Shown here piece after piece: positions 39,401 to 53,168 of a stretch of 64,000 nt of DNA. The stretch lies in contig NW_025813595.1 of the NCBI RefSeq assembly GCF_910589235.1, positions 310,001-374,000 on the forward strand, read 5' to 3'. The notes beneath the pieces were generated by a model, which was given only the letters and a program-made list of their open reading frames with translations, had not been told where the DNA came from and did no database searches. The DNA comes from Vespa crabro (Eukaryota; Arthropoda; Insecta; Hymenoptera; Vespidae). The translations under genes were made by a program, and so were the position numbers. The first letter of the stretch is position 1, and each line of letters begins with the position of its first letter.

Positions 39401-41525
39401 GTTCTGAATCGATTGGTAACATTTTTCTAACTGTGGCTCAAGTATTATTAAAGATTTCACGATTTTATCTTCGCATATACCGAAATTCGCGTATGTCGAT
39501 TACGTTTTTCGACAATTATCATATGAAAACGCGTATTTAAACATAGTAAAAACGTTATATTCTTGTTATATTCTTTATTCTGCATCGATAGAATATAAAA
39601 TCAATGAAATTGAACGAGATTTCAAGTTTTCGTTTTTCGACGATACGCGTATATGAGCGAAAAATCGTATATACGATATGAAAGAATGTTAAAAACGTTG
39701 ATTCCAATATAAAGTAGATGTTTGATCTTATGAAATGCAATGTTCTGAATCGATTGGTAACATTTTTCTAACTGTGGCACAAGTATTATTAAAGATTTCA
39801 CGATTTTATCTTCGCATATAACGTAATTCGCGTATGTCGATTAAGTTTTTCGACAATTATCATATGAAAACGCGTATTTAAACATAGTAAAAACGTTATA
39901 TTCTTGTTATATTCTTTATTCTGTATCGATAGAATATAAAATCAATGAAATTGAACGAGATTTCAAGTTTTCGTTTTTCGACGATACGCGTATATGAGCG
40001 AAAAATCGTATATACGATATGAAAGAATGTTAAAAACTTTGATTCCAATATAAAATAGATGTTTGATCTTATGAAATGCAATGTTCTGAATCGATTGGTA
40101 ACATTTCTCTAACTGTGGCACAAGTATTATTAAAGATTTCACGATTTTATCTACGCATATACCGAAATTCGCGTATGTCGATTAGGTTTTTCGTCAATTA
40201 TCATATGAAAACGCGTATTTAAACATAGTAAAAACGTTATATTCTTGTTATATTCTGTATTCTGCATCGATAGAATATAAAATCAATGATATTGAACGAG
40301 ATTTCAAGTTTTCGTTTTTCGACGATACGCGTATATGAGCGAAAAATCGTATATACGATATGAAAGAATGTTAAAAACTTTGATTCCAATATAAAATAGA
40401 TGTTTGATCTTATGAAATGCAATGTTCCGAATCGATTGGTAACATTTTTCTAACTGTGGCACAAGTATTATTAAAGATTTCACGATTTTATCTTCGCATA
40501 TAACGAAATTCGCGTATGTCGATTACGTTTTTCGACAATTATCATATGAAAACGCGTATTTAAACATAGTAAAAACGTTATATTCTTGTTATATTCTTTA
40601 TTCTGCATCGATAGAATATAAAATCAATGAAATTGAACGAGATTTCAAGTTTTCGTTTTTCGACGATACGCGTATATGAGCGAAAAATCGTATATACGAT
40701 ATGAAAGAATGTTAAAAACGTTGACTCCTATATAAAGTAGATGTTTGATCTAATGAAATGCAATGTTCTGAATCGATTGGTAACATTTTTCTAACTGTGG
40801 CACAAGTATTATTAAAGATTTCACGATTTTATCTTCGCATATAACGAAATTCGCGTATGTCGATTAAGTTTTTCTACAATTATCATATGAAAACGCGTAT
40901 TTAAACATAGTAAAAACGTTATATTCTTGTTATATTCTTTATTCTGCATCGATAGAATATAAAATCAATGAAATTGAACGAGATTTCAAGTTTTCGTTTT
41001 TCGACGATACGCGTATATGAGCGAAAAATCGTATATACGATATGAAAGAATGTTAAAAACTTTGATTCCAATATAAAATAGATGTTTGATCTTATGAAAT
41101 GCAATGTTCCGAATCGATTGGTAACATTTTTCTAACTGTGGCACAAGTATTATTAAAGATTTCACGATTTTATCTTCGCATATAACGAAATTCGCGTATG
41201 TCGATTACGTTTTTCGACAATTATCATATGAAAACGCGTATTTAAACATAGTAAAAACGTTATATTCTTGTTATATTCTTTATTCTGCATCGATAGAATA
41301 TAAAATCATTGAAATTGAACGAGATTTCAAGTTTTCGTTTTTCGACGATACACGTATATGAGCGAAAAATCGTATATACGATATGAAAGAATGTTAAAAA
41401 CTTTGATTCCAATATAAAATAGATGTTTCATCTTATGAAATGCAATGTTCTGAATTGATTGGTAACATTTTTCTAACTGAAGCACAAGTATTATTAAAGA
41501 TTTCACGATTTTATCTTCGCATATA
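36315..41525 (+). repeat. 2,727-bp octamer repeat, two copies
   Basis: 36315-38798 is repeated at 39042-41525 with a constant offset of 2,727 bp (8 x 341 minus one base). Successive marks are TTGACCTTATG, CGTCGATACGCG with GTGGCTCAAG, AACGTTGATTCC with TAAAGTAG and TAACGTAATTCG, CTGTATCGATAG, GATATTGAACG with GTTCCGAATCG, GTTGACTCCTATATAAAG with TTTTTCTACAATT, and TTTCATCTTATG with GAATTGATTGG and CTGAAGCAC. The copies differ at about ten bases, so this event is older than the hexamer duplication. The monomer at 38854 is a hybrid with a breakpoint between 38961 and 39042. Confidence 0.9.
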
Positions 41526-42262
41526 ACGAAATTCGCGTATGTCGATTACGTTTTTAGACAATTATCATATGAAAACGCGTATTTAAACATAGTAAAAACG
41601 TTATATTCTTGTTATATTCTTTATTCTGCATCGATAGAATATAAAATCAATGAAATTGAACGACATTTCAAGTTTTCGTTTTTCGACGATACGCGTATAT
41701 GAGCGAAAAATCGTATATACGATATGAAAGAATGTTAAAAACTTTGATTCCAATAAAAAATAGATGTTTGATCTTATGAAATTTAATGTTCTGAATCGAT
41801 TGGTAACATTTTTCTAACTGTGGCACAAGTATTATTAAAGATTTCACGATTTTATCTTCGCATATACTGAAATTCGCGAATGTCGATTACGTTTTTCGAC
41901 AATTATCATATGAAAACGCGTATTTAAACATAGTAAAAACGTTATATTCTTGTTATATTCTTTATTCCGCATCGATAGAATATAAAATCATTGAAATTGA
42001 ACGAGATTTCAAGTTTTCGTTTTTCGACGATACGCGTATATGAGCGAAAAATCGTATATACGATATGAAAGAATGTTAAAAACTTTGATTCCAATATAAA
42101 ATAGATGTTTCATCTTATGAAATGCAATGTTCTGAATCGATTGGTAACATTTTTCTAACTGTGGAACAAGTATTATTAAAGATTTCACGATTTTATCTTC
42201 GCATATATCGAAATTCGCGTATGTCGATTACGTTTTCGACAATTATCATATGAAAACGCGTA
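41241..42262 (+). repeat. P-Q-R monomer triplet, related to the 46-49 kb tetramer
   Basis: P (41241) has TCATTGAAATTG, GATACACG, TTTCATC, GAATTGATTGG, CTGAAGCAC and TTTTTAGACAA. Q (41582) has CGACATTTCAAG, CCAATAAAAAATAG, GAAATTTAATG, TACTGAAATTCGCGAATG. R (41923) has TTCCGCATCG and TCATTGAAATTG. The same P-Q-R order forms the core of the tetramer at 45670-49079. P is also the eighth monomer of the octamer unit, so the octamer and tetramer families join here. Confidence 0.85.
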
Positions 42263-43625
42263 TTTAAACTTAGTAAAAACGTTATATTCTTGTTATATTC
42301 TTCATTCTGCATCGATAGAATATAAAATCAATGAAATTGAACGAGATTTCAAGTTTTCGTTTTTCGACGAAACGCGTATATGAGCGAAAAATCGTATATA
42401 CGATATGAAAGAATGTTAAAAACTTTGATTCCAATATAAAATAGATGTTTGATCTTATGAAATGTAATGTTCTGAATCGATTGGTAACATTTTTCTAACT
42501 GTGGCACAAGTATTATTAAAGATTTCACGATTTTATCTTCGCATATATCGAAATTCGCGTATGTCGATTAAGTTTTCGACAATTATCATATGAAAACGCG
42601 TATTTATACTTAGTAAAAACGTTATATTCTTGTTATATTCTTTATTCTGCATCGATAGAATATAAAATCAATGAAATTGAACGAGATTTCAAGTTTTCGT
42701 TTTTCGACGAAACGCGTATATGAGCGAAAAATCGTATATACGATATGAAAGAATGTTAAAAACTTTGATTCCAATATAAAATAGATGTTTGATCTTATGA
42801 AATGTAATGTACTGAATCGATTGGTAACATTTTTCTAACTGTGGCACAAGTATTCTTAAAGATTTCACGATTTTATCTTCGCATATACTGAAATTCGCGA
42901 ATGTCGATTACGTTTTTCGACAATTATCATATGAAAACGCGTATTTAAACATAGTTAAAACGTTATATTCTTGTTATATTCTTTATTCTGCATCGATAGA
43001 ATATAAAATCAATGAAATTGAACGAGATTTCAAGTTTTCGTTTTTCGACGATACGCGTATATGAGCGAAAAATCGTATATACGATATGAAAGAATGTTAA
43101 AAACTTTGATTCCAATATAAAATAGATGTTTCATCTTATGAAATGCAATGTTCTGAATCGATTCTTAACATTTTTCTAACTGTGGCACAAGTATTATTAA
43201 AGATTTCACGATTTTATCTTCGCATATACCGAAAATCACGTATGTCGATTAGGTTTTTCGACAATTATCACATGAAAACCCGTGTTTAAACATTTTAAAA
43301 ACGTTATATTCTTGTTATATTCTTTATTCTGCATCGATAGAATATAAAATCAATGAAATTGAAAGAGATTTCAAGTTTTCGTTTTTCGACGATACGCGTA
43401 TATGAGCGAAAAATCGTATGTACGATATCAAAGAATGATAAAAACTTTGATTCCAATATAAAATAGATGTTTGATCTTATGAAATGCAATGTTCTGAATC
43501 GATTGGTAACATTTTTCTAACTGTGGCACAAGTATTATTAAAGATTTCACGATTTTATCTTCGCATATACCGAAATTCGCGTGTGTCGATTACGTGTTTC
43601 GACAATTATCATATGAAAACACGTA
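42263..43625 (+). repeat. Monomers 125-128, ACTTAG/GAAACGCG type
   Basis: Monomers at 42263 and about 42603 share AACTTAGTAAAAACG or ATACTTAG, GACGAAACGCG, GAAATGTAATG and, in the preceding or same copy, the one-base shortened AGTTTTCGAC. The monomer at 43285 has CGTATGTACGATATCAAAG and CGTGTGTCGATTACGTGTTTCG, both found again in 44989-45329. CACATGAAAACCCGTG near 43269 is private. Confidence 0.78.
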
Positions 43626-44988
43626 TTTAAACATAGTAAAAACGTTATATTCTTATTATATTCTTTCTTCTGCATCGATAGAATATAAAATCAATGAAAT
43701 TGAACGAGATTTCAAGTTTTCGTTTTTCGACGATACGCGTATATGAGCGAAAAATCGTATATACGATATGAAAGAATGTTAAAAACTTTGATTCCAATAT
43801 AAAATAGATGTTTGATCTTATGAAATGCAATGTTCTGAATCGATCGGTAACATTTTTCTAACTGTGGCACAAGTATTATTAAAGATTTCACGATTTTATC
43901 TTTGCATATACCGAAATTCGCGTATGTCGATTACGTTTTCGACAATTATCATATGAAAACGCGTATTTAAACATAGTAAAAACGTTATATTCTTGTTATA
44001 TTCTTTATTCTGCATCGATAGAATATAAAATCAATGAAATTGAACGAGATTTCAAGTTTTCGTTTTTCGACGATACGCGTATATGAGCGAAAAATCGTAT
44101 ATACGATATGAAAGAATGTTAAAAACTTTGAATCCAATATAAAATAAATGTTTGATCTTATGAAATGCAATGTTCTGAATCGATTGGTAACATTTTTCTA
44201 ACTGTGGCACAAGTATTATTAAAGATTTCACGATTTTATCTTCGCATATACCGAAATTCGCGTATGTCGATTACGTTTTTCGACAATTATCATATGAAAA
44301 CGCGTATTTAAACATAATAAAAACGTTATATTCTTGTTATATTCTTTATTCTGCATCGATAGAATATAAAATCAATGAAATTGGACGAGATTTCAAGTTT
44401 TCGTTTTTCGACGAAACGCGTATATGAGCGAAAAATCGTGTATACGATATGAAAGAATGTTAAAAACTTTGATTCCAATATAAAATAGATGTTTGATCAT
44501 ATGAAATGCAATGTTCTGAATCGATTGGTAACATTTTTCTAACTGTGGCACAAGTATTATTAAAGATTTTACGATTTTATCTTCGCATATACCGAAATTC
44601 GCGTATGTCGATTATGTTTTTCGACAATTATCATATGAAAACGCGTATTTAAACATAATAAAAACGTTATATTCTTGTTATATTCTTTATTCTGCATCGA
44701 TAGAATATAAAATCAATGAAATTGAACGAGATTTCAAGTTTTCGTTTTTCGACGAAACGCGTATATGAGCGAAAAATCGTGTATACGATATGAAAGAATG
44801 TTAAAAACTTTGATTCCAATATAAAATAGATGTTTGATCATATGAAATGCAATGTTCTGAATCGATTGGTAACATTTTTCTAACTGTGGCACAAGTATTA
44901 TTAAAGATTTCACGATTTTATCTTCGCATATACCGAAATTCGCGTATGTCGATTACGTTTTTCGACAATTATCATATGAAAACGCGTA
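43626..44988 (+). repeat. Four-monomer block, copy 1 of 3
   Basis: Order: a monomer with TTCTTATTATATTC ending in the shortened ACGTTTTCGAC; one with TTTGAATCCAATATAAAATAAATG; one with CATAATAAAAACG, ATTGGACGAG, GAAACGCG, CGTGTATACG and GATCATATG; and a near copy of the last without TTGGACG. The same succession occurs at 49761-51124 (offset 6,135 bp) and, without the first part, at 55805-56894. Confidence 0.87.
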
Positions 44989-45669
44989 TTTACACATAGT
45001 AAAAACGTTATATTCTTGTTATATTCTTTATTCTGCATCGATAGAATATAAAATCATTGAAATTGAACGAGATTTCAAGTTTTCGTTTTTCGACGATACG
45101 CGTATATGAGCGAAAAATCGTATGTACGATATCAAAGAATGTTAAAAACTTTGATTCCAATATAAAATAGATGTTTGATCTTATGAAATGCAATGTTCTG
45201 AATCGATTGGTAACATTTTTCTAACTGTGGCACAAGTATTATTAAAGATTTCACGATTTTATCTTCGCATATACCGAAATTCGCGTGTGTCGATTACGTG
45301 TTTCGACAATTATCATATGAAAACACGTATTTAAACATAGTAAAAACGTTATATTCTTATTATATTCTTTCTTCTGCATCGATAGAATATAAAATCAATG
45401 AAATTGAACGAGATTTCAAGTTTTCGTTTTTCGACGATACGCGTATATGAGCGAAAAATCGTATATACGATATGAAAGAATGTTAAAAACTTTGATTCCA
45501 ATATAAAATAGATGTTTGATCTTATGAAATGCAATGTTCTGAATCGATCGGTAACATTTTTCTAACTGTGGCACAAGTATTATTAAAGATTTCACGATTT
45601 TATCTTTGCATATACCGAAATTCGCGTATGTCGATTACGTTTTCGACAATTATCATATGAAAACGCGTA
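44989..45669 (+). repeat. Hybrid monomer plus duplicated neighbour
   Basis: The monomer at 44989 begins like type P (TTTACACATAG, TCATTGAAATTG) but from about 45121 on it equals the monomer at 43285 (CGTATGTACGATATCAAAG, CGTGTGTCG, ACGTGTTTCG). The next monomer (45330-45669) equals 43626-43965, including TTCTTATTATATTCTTTCTTC, GATCGGTAACATT and the shortened ACGTTTTCGAC. The offset is 1,704 bp. The exchange lies within roughly 45058-45121. Confidence 0.85.
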
Positions 45670-48600
45670 TTTAAACATAATAAAAACGTTATATTCTTGT
45701 TATATTCTTTATTCTGCATCGATAGAATATAAAATCAATGAAATTGAACGAGATTTCAAGTTTTCGTTTTTCGACGAAACGCGTATATGAGCGAAAAATC
45801 GTGTATACGATATGAAAGAATGTTAAAAACTTTGATTCCAATATAAAATAGATGTTTGATCATATGAAATGCAATGTTCTGAATCGATTGGTAACATTTT
45901 TCTAACTGTGGCACAAGTATTATTAAAGATTTCACGATTTTATCTTCGCATATACCGAAATTCGCGTATGTCGATTACGTTTTTCGACAATTATCATATG
46001 AAAACGCGTATTTACACATAGTAAAAACGTTATATTCTTGTTATATTCTTTATTCTGCATCGATAGAATATAAAATCATTGAAATTGAACGAGATTTCAA
46101 GTTTTCGTTTTTCGACGATACGCGTATATGAGCGAAAAATCGTATATACGATATGAAAGAATGTTAAAAACTTTGATTCCAATATAAAATAGATGTTTCA
46201 TCTTATGAAATGCAATGTTCTGAATTGATTGGTAACATTTTTCTAACTGAAGCACAAGTATTATTAAAGATTTCACGATTTTATCTTCGCATATAACGAA
46301 ATTCGCGTATGTCGATTACGTTTTTAGACAATTATCATATGAAAACGCGTATTTAAACATAGTAAAAACGTTATATTCTTGTTATATTCTTTATTCTGCA
46401 TCGATAGAATATAAAATCAATGAAATTGAACGACATTTCAAGTTTTCGTTTTTCGACGATACGCGTATATGAGCGAAAAATCGTATATACGATATGAAAG
46501 AATGTTAAAAACTTTGATTCCAATAAAAAATAGATGTTTGATCTTATGAAATTTAATGTTCTGAATCGATTGGTAACATTTTTCTAACTGTGGCACAAGT
46601 ATTATTAAAGATTTCACGATTTTATCTTCGCATATACTGAAATTCGCGAATGTCGATTACGTTTTTCGACAATTATCATATGAAAACGCGTATTTAAACA
46701 TAGTAAAAACGTTATATTCTTGTTATATTCTTTATTCCGCATCGATAGAATATAAAATCATTGAAATTGAACGAGATTTCAAGTTTTCGTTTTTCGACGA
46801 TACGCGTATATGAGCGAAAAATCGTATATACGATATGAAAGAATGTTAAAAACTTTGATTCCAATATAAAATAGATGTTTGATCTTATGAAATGCAATGT
46901 TCTGAATCGATTGGTAACATTTTTCTAACTGTGGCACAAGTATTATTAAAGATTTTACGATTTTATCTTCGCATATACCGAAATTCGCGTATGTCGATTA
47001 TGTTTTTCGACAATTATCATATGAAAACGCGTATTTAAACATAATAAAAACGTTATATTCTTGTTATATTCTTTATTCTGCATCGATAGAATATAAAATC
47101 AATGAAATTGAACGAGATTTCAAGTTTTCGTTTTTCGACGAAACGCGTATATGAGCGAAAAATCGTGTATACGATATGAAAGAATGTTAAAAACTTTGAT
47201 TCCAATATAAAATAGATGTTTGATCATATGAAATGCAATGTTCTGAATCGATTGGTAACATTTTTCTAACTGTGGCACAAGTATTATTAAAGATTTCACG
47301 ATTTTATCTTCGCATATACCGAAATTCGCGTATGTCGATTACGTTTTTCGACAATTATCATATGAAAACGCGTATTTACACATAGTAAAAACGTTATATT
47401 CTTGTTATATTCTTTATTCTGCATCGATAGAATATAAAATCATTGAAATTGAACGAGATTTCAAGTTTTCGTTTTTCGACGATACACGTATATGAGCGAA
47501 AAATCGTATATACGATATGAAAGAATGTTAAAAACTTTGATTCCAATATAAAATAGATGTTTCATCTTATGAAATGCAATGTTCTGAATTGATTGGTAAC
47601 ATTTTTCTAACTGAAGCACAAGTATTATTAAAGATTTCACGATTTTATCTTCGCATATAACGAAATTCGCGTATGTCGATTACGTTTTTAGACAATTATC
47701 ATATGAAAACGCGTATTTAAACATAGTAAAAACGTTATATTCTTGTTATATTCTTTATTCTGCATCGATAGAATATAAAATCAATGAAATTGAACGACAT
47801 TTCAAGTTTTCGTTTTTCGACGATACGCGTATATGAGCGAAAAATCGTATATACGATATGAAAGAATGTTAAAAACTTTGATTCCAATAAAAAATAGATG
47901 TTTGATCTTATGAAATTTAATGTTCTGAATCGATTGGTAACATTTTTCTAACTGTGGCACAAGTATTATTAAAGATTTCACGATTTTATCTTCGCATATA
48001 CTGAAATTCGCGAATGTCGATTACGTTTTTCGACAATTATCATATGAAAACGCGTATTTAAACATAGTAAAAACGTTATATTCTTGTTATATTCTTTATT
48101 CCGCATCGATAGAATATAAAATCATTGAAATTGAACGAGATTTCAAGTTTTCGTTTTTCGACGATACGCGTATATGAGCGAAAAATCGTATATACGATAT
48201 GAAAGAATGTTAAAAACTTTGATTCCAATATAAAATAGATGTTTGATCTTATGAAATGCAATGTTCTGAATCGATTGGTAACATTTTTCTAACTGTGGCA
48301 CAAGTATTATTAAAGATTTTACGATTTTATCTTCGCATATACCGAAATTCGCGTATGTCGATTAAGTTTTTCGACAATTATCATATGAAAACGCGTATTT
48401 AAACATAATAAAAACGTTATATTCTTGTTATAATCTTTATTCTGCATCGATAGAATATAAAATCAATGAAATTGAACGAGATTTCAAGTTTTCGTTTTTC
48501 GACGAAACGCGTATATGAGCGAAAAATCGTGTATACGATATGAAAGAATGTTAAAAACTTTGATTCCAATATAAAATAGATGTTTGATCATATGAAATGC

Positions 48601-49079
48601 AATGTTCTGAATCGATTGGTAACATTTTTCTAACTGTGGCACAAGTATTATTAAAGATTTCACGATTTTATCTTCGCATATACCGAAATTCGCGTATGTC
48701 GATTACGTTTTTCGACAATTATCATATGAAAACGCGTATTTACACATAGTAAAAACGTTATATTCTTGTTATATTCTTTATTCTGCATCGATAGAATATA
48801 AAATCATTGAAATTGAACGAGATTTCAAGTTTTCGTTTTTCGACGATACACGTATATGAGCGAAAAATCGTATATACGATATGAAAGAATGTTAAAAACT
48901 TTGATTCCAATATAAAATAGATGTTTCATCTTATGAAATGCAATGTTCTGAATTGATTGGTAACATTTTTCTAACTGAAGCACAAGTATTATTAAAGATT
49001 TCACGATTTTATCTTCGCATATAACGAAATTCGCGTATGTCGATTACGTTTTTAGACAATTATCATATGAAAACGCGTA
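45670..49079 (+). repeat. 1,364-bp tetramer S-P-Q-R, 2.5 copies
   Basis: S monomers (CATAATAAAAACG, GAAACGCG, CGTGTATACG, GATCATATG) start at 45670, 47034 and 48398. P (TTTACACATAG, TCATTG, TTTCATC, GAATTGATTGG, CTGAAGCAC) start at 46011, 47375 and 48739. Q (CGACATTTC, CAATAAAAAATAG, GAAATTTAATG) start at 46352 and 47716. R (TTCCGCATCG, TCATTG, GATTTTACG) start at 46693 and 48057. The offset is 1,364 bp throughout. The copies differ at very few bases, for example GATACGCG against GATACACG in P, and GATTATG against GATTAAG in R. Confidence 0.93.
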
Positions 49080-49760
49080 TTTAAACATAGTAAAAACGTT
49101 ATATTCTTGTTATATTCTTTATTCTGCATCGATAGAATATAAAATCAATGAAATTGAACGACATTTCAAGTTTTCGTTTTTCGACGAAACGCGTATATGA
49201 TCGAAAAATCGTATATACGATATGAAAGAATGTTAAAAACTTTGATTCCAATATAAAATAGATGTTTGATCTTATGAAATGTAATGTTCTGAATCGATTG
49301 GTAACATTTTTCTAACTGTGGCACAAGTATTATTAAAGATTTCACGATTTTATCTTCGCATATATCGAAATTCGCGTATGTCGATTAAGTTTTCGACAAT
49401 TATCATATGAAAACGCGTATTTAAACTTAGTAAAAACGTTATATTCTTGTTATATTCTTTATTCTGCATCGATAGAATATAAAATCAATGAAATTGAACG
49501 AGATATCAAGTTTTCGTTTTTCGACGAAACGCGTATATGAGCGAAAAATCGTATATACGATATGAAAGAATGTTAAAAACTTTGATTCCAATATAAAATA
49601 GATGTTTGATCTTATGAAATGCAATGTTCTGAATCGATTGGTAACATTTTTCTAACTGTGGCACAAGTATTATTAAAGATTTCACGATTTTATCTTCGCA
49701 TATACCGAAATTCGCGTGTGTCGATTACGTGTTTCGACAATTATCATATGAAAACACGTA
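49080..49760 (+). repeat. Tetramer exit: hybrid Q monomer and neighbour
   Basis: The monomer at 49080-49419 starts like Q (CGACATTTCAAG) but continues with GACGAAACGCG, GAAATGTAATG, CATATATCG and AAGTTTTCGAC, the type found at 42.3-42.9 kb. The switch lies between about 49162 and 49186. The next monomer (49420-49760) has AACTTAG, GAGATATCAAG and GAAACGCG and ends with CGTGTGTCGATTACGTGTTTCG. Confidence 0.8.
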
Positions 49761-51805
49761 TTTAAACATAGTAAAAACGTTATATTCTTATTATATTCTT
49801 TATTCTGCATCGATAGAATATAAAATCAATGAAATTGAACGAGATTTCAAGTTTTCGTTTTTCGACGATACGCGTATATGAGCGAAAAATCGTATATACG
49901 ATATGAAAGAATGTTAAAAACTTTGATTCCAATATAAAATAGATGTTTGATCTTATGAAATGCAATGTTCTGAATCGATTGGTAGCATTTTTCTAACTGT
50001 GGCACAAGTATTATTAAAGATTTCACGATTTTATCTTTGCATATACCGAAATTCGCGTATGTCGATTACGTTTTCGACAATTATCATATGAAAACGCGTA
50101 TTTAAACATAGTAAAAACGTTATATTCTTGTTATATTCTTTATTCTGCATCGATAGAATATAAAATCAATGAAATTGAACGAGATTTCAAGTTTTCGTTT
50201 TTCGACGATACGCGTATATGAGCGAAAAATCGTATATACGATATGAAAGAATGTTAAAAACTTTGAATCCAATATAAAATGAATGTTTGATCTTATGAAA
50301 TGCAATGTTCTGAATCGATTGGTAACATTTTTCTAACTGTGGCACAAGTATTATTAAAGATTTCACGATTTTATCTTCGCATATACCGAAATTCGCGTAT
50401 GTGGATTACGTTTTTCGACAATTATCATATGAAAACGCGTATTTAAACATAATAAAAACGTTATATTCTTGTTATATTCTTTATTCTGCATCGATAGAAT
50501 ATAAAATCAATGAAATTGGACGAGATTTCAAGTTTTCGTTTTTCGACGAAACGCGTATATGAGCGAAAAATCGTGTATACGATATGAAAGAATGTTAAAA
50601 ACTTTGATTCCAATATAAAATAGATGTTTGATCATATGAAATGCAATGTTCTGAATCGATTGGTAACATTTTTCTAACTGTGGCACAAGTATTATTAAAG
50701 ATTTTAAGATTTTATCTTCGCATATACCGAAATTCGCGTATGTCGATTATGTTTTTCGACAATTATCATATGAAAACGCGTATTTAAACATAATAAAAAC
50801 GTTATATTCTTGTTATATTCTTTATTCTGCATCGATAGAATATAAAATCAATGAAATTGAACGAGATTTCAAGTTTTCGTTTTTCGACGAAACGCGTATA
50901 TGAGCGAAAAATCGTGTATACGATATGAAAGAATGTTAAAAACTTTGATTCCAATATAAAATAGATGTTTGATCATATGAAATGCAATGTTCTGAATCGA
51001 TTGGTAACATTTTTCTAACTGTGGCACAAGTATTATTAAAGATTTCACGATTTTATCTTCGCATATACCGAAATTCGCGTATGTCGATTACGTTTTTTCG
51101 ACAATTATCATATGAAAACGCGTATTTAAACATAGTAAAAACGTTATATTCTTGTTATATTCTTTATTCTGCATCGATAGAATATAAAATCAATGAAATT
51201 GAACGACATTTCAAGTTTTCGTTTTTCGACGATACGCGTATATGAGCGAAAAATCGTATATACGATATGAAAGAATGTTAAAAACTTTGATTCCAATATA
51301 AAATAGATGTTTGATCTTATGAAATGTAATGTTCTGAATCGATTGGTAACATTTTTCTAACTGTGGCACAAGTATTATTAAAGATTTCACGATTTTATCT
51401 TCGCATATACTGAAATTCGCGAATGTCGATTACGTTTTTCGACAATTATCATATGAAAACGCGTATTTAAACATAGTAAAAACGTTATATTCTTGTTATA
51501 TTCTTTATTCCGCATCGATAGAATATAAAATCATTGAAATTGAACGAGATTTCAAGTTTTCGTTTTTCGACGATACGCGTATATGAGCGAAAAATCGTAT
51601 ATACGATATGAAAGAATGTTAAAAACTTTGATTCCAATATAAAATAGATGTTTGATCTTATGAAATGAAATGTTCTGAATCGATTGGTAACATTTTTCTA
51701 ACTGTGGAACAAGTATTATTAAAGATTTCACGATTTTATCTTCGCATATATCGAAATTCGCGTATGTCGATTACGTTTTCGACAATTATCATATGAAAAC
51801 GCGTA
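49761..51805 (+). repeat. Four-monomer block, copy 2 of 3, plus Q and R types
   Basis: 49761-51124 repeats the block at 43626-44988 (TTCTTATTATATTC; TTTGAATCC; ATTGGACGAG; CATAATAAAAACG with GATCATATG). One T is inserted in ACGTTTTTTCGAC near 51092. A Q-like monomer (CGACATTTC, TACTGAAATTCGCGAATG) and an R-like monomer (TTCCGCATCG) follow; the latter has GAAATGAAATG and GTGGAACAAG. The run from about 50030 to 51650 is repeated at 55805-57420. Confidence 0.87.
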
Positions 51806-53168
51806 TTTAAACTTAGTAAAAACGTTATATTCTTGTTATATTCTTTATTCTGCATCGATAGAATATAAAATCAATGAAATTGAACGAGATTTCAAGTCTT
51901 CGTTTTTCGACGATAAGCGTATATGAGCGAAAAATCGAATGTACGATATGAAAGAATGTTAAAAACATTGATTCCAATATAAAATAGATGTTTGATCTTA
52001 TGAAATGCAATGTTCTGAATCAATTGGTAACATTTTTCTAACTGTGGCACAAGTATTATTAAAGATTTCACGATTTTATCTTCGCATATACCAAAATTCG
52101 CGTATGTCGATTACGTTTTTCGACAATTATCATATGAAAAAGCGTATTTAAACATAGTAAAAACGTTATTTTCTTGTTATATTCTTTATTCTGCATCGAT
52201 AGAATATAAAATCAATGAAATTGAACGAGATTTCAAGTTTTCGTTTTTCGACGATACGCGTATATGAGCGAAAAATCGTATATACGATATGAAAGAATGT
52301 TAAAAACTTTGATTCCAATATAAAATAGATGTTTGATCTTATGAAATGCAATGTTCTGAATCGATTGGTATCATTTTTCAAACTGTGGCACAAGTATTAT
52401 TAAAGATTTCACGATTTTATCTTCGCATATACCGATATTCGCGTATGTCGATTACGTTTTTCGACAATTATCATATGAAAACGCGTTTTTAACCATAGTA
52501 AAAACGTTATATTCTTGTTATAATCTTTATTCTGCATCGATAGAAATAAAATCAGTGAAATTGAACGAGATTTCAAGTTTTCGTTTTTCGACGATACGCG
52601 TATATGAGCGAAAAATCGTATATACGATATGAAAGAATGTTAAAAACTTTGATTCCAATATAAAATAGTTGTTTGATCCTTTGAAATGCAATTTTCTGAA
52701 TCGATTGGTAACATTTTTCTAACTGTGGCACATGTATTATTAAAGATTTCACGATTTTATCTTCGCATATACCGAAATTCGCGTATGTCGATTACGTTTT
52801 TCGACAATTATCATATGAAAACGCGTATTTAAACATAGTAAAAACGTTATATTCTTGTTATATTCTTTATTCTGCATCGATAGAATATAAAATCAATGAA
52901 ATTGAACGAGATTTCAAGTTTTCGATTTTCGACGATACGCGTACATGAGCGAAAAATCGTATATACGATATGAAAGAATGTTAAAAACTTTGATTCCAAT
53001 ATAAAATAGTTGTTTGATCCTTTGAAATGCAATGTTCTGAATCGATTGGTAACATTTTTCTAACTGTGGCACATGTATTATTAAAGATTTCACGATTTTA
53101 TCTTCGCATATACCGAAATTCGCGTATGTCGATTACGTTTTTCGACAATTATCATATGAAAACGCGTA
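51806..53168 (+). repeat. Monomers 153-156, transition zone
   Basis: The monomer at 51806 has several private changes (CAAGTCTTCG, GATAAGCG, ATCGAATGTACG, CATTGATTCC). 52147 has GGTATCATTTTTCAAAC. The monomer starting at 52488 is 340 bp (GATAGAAATAAAATCAGTG, one base short) and, like 52828, has ATAGTTGTTTGATCCTTTG; the latter also has TCGATTTTCGACG and CGTACATGAGCG. The ATAGTTG and TCGATTTTCG marks recur at 62315-62655. Confidence 0.77.
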
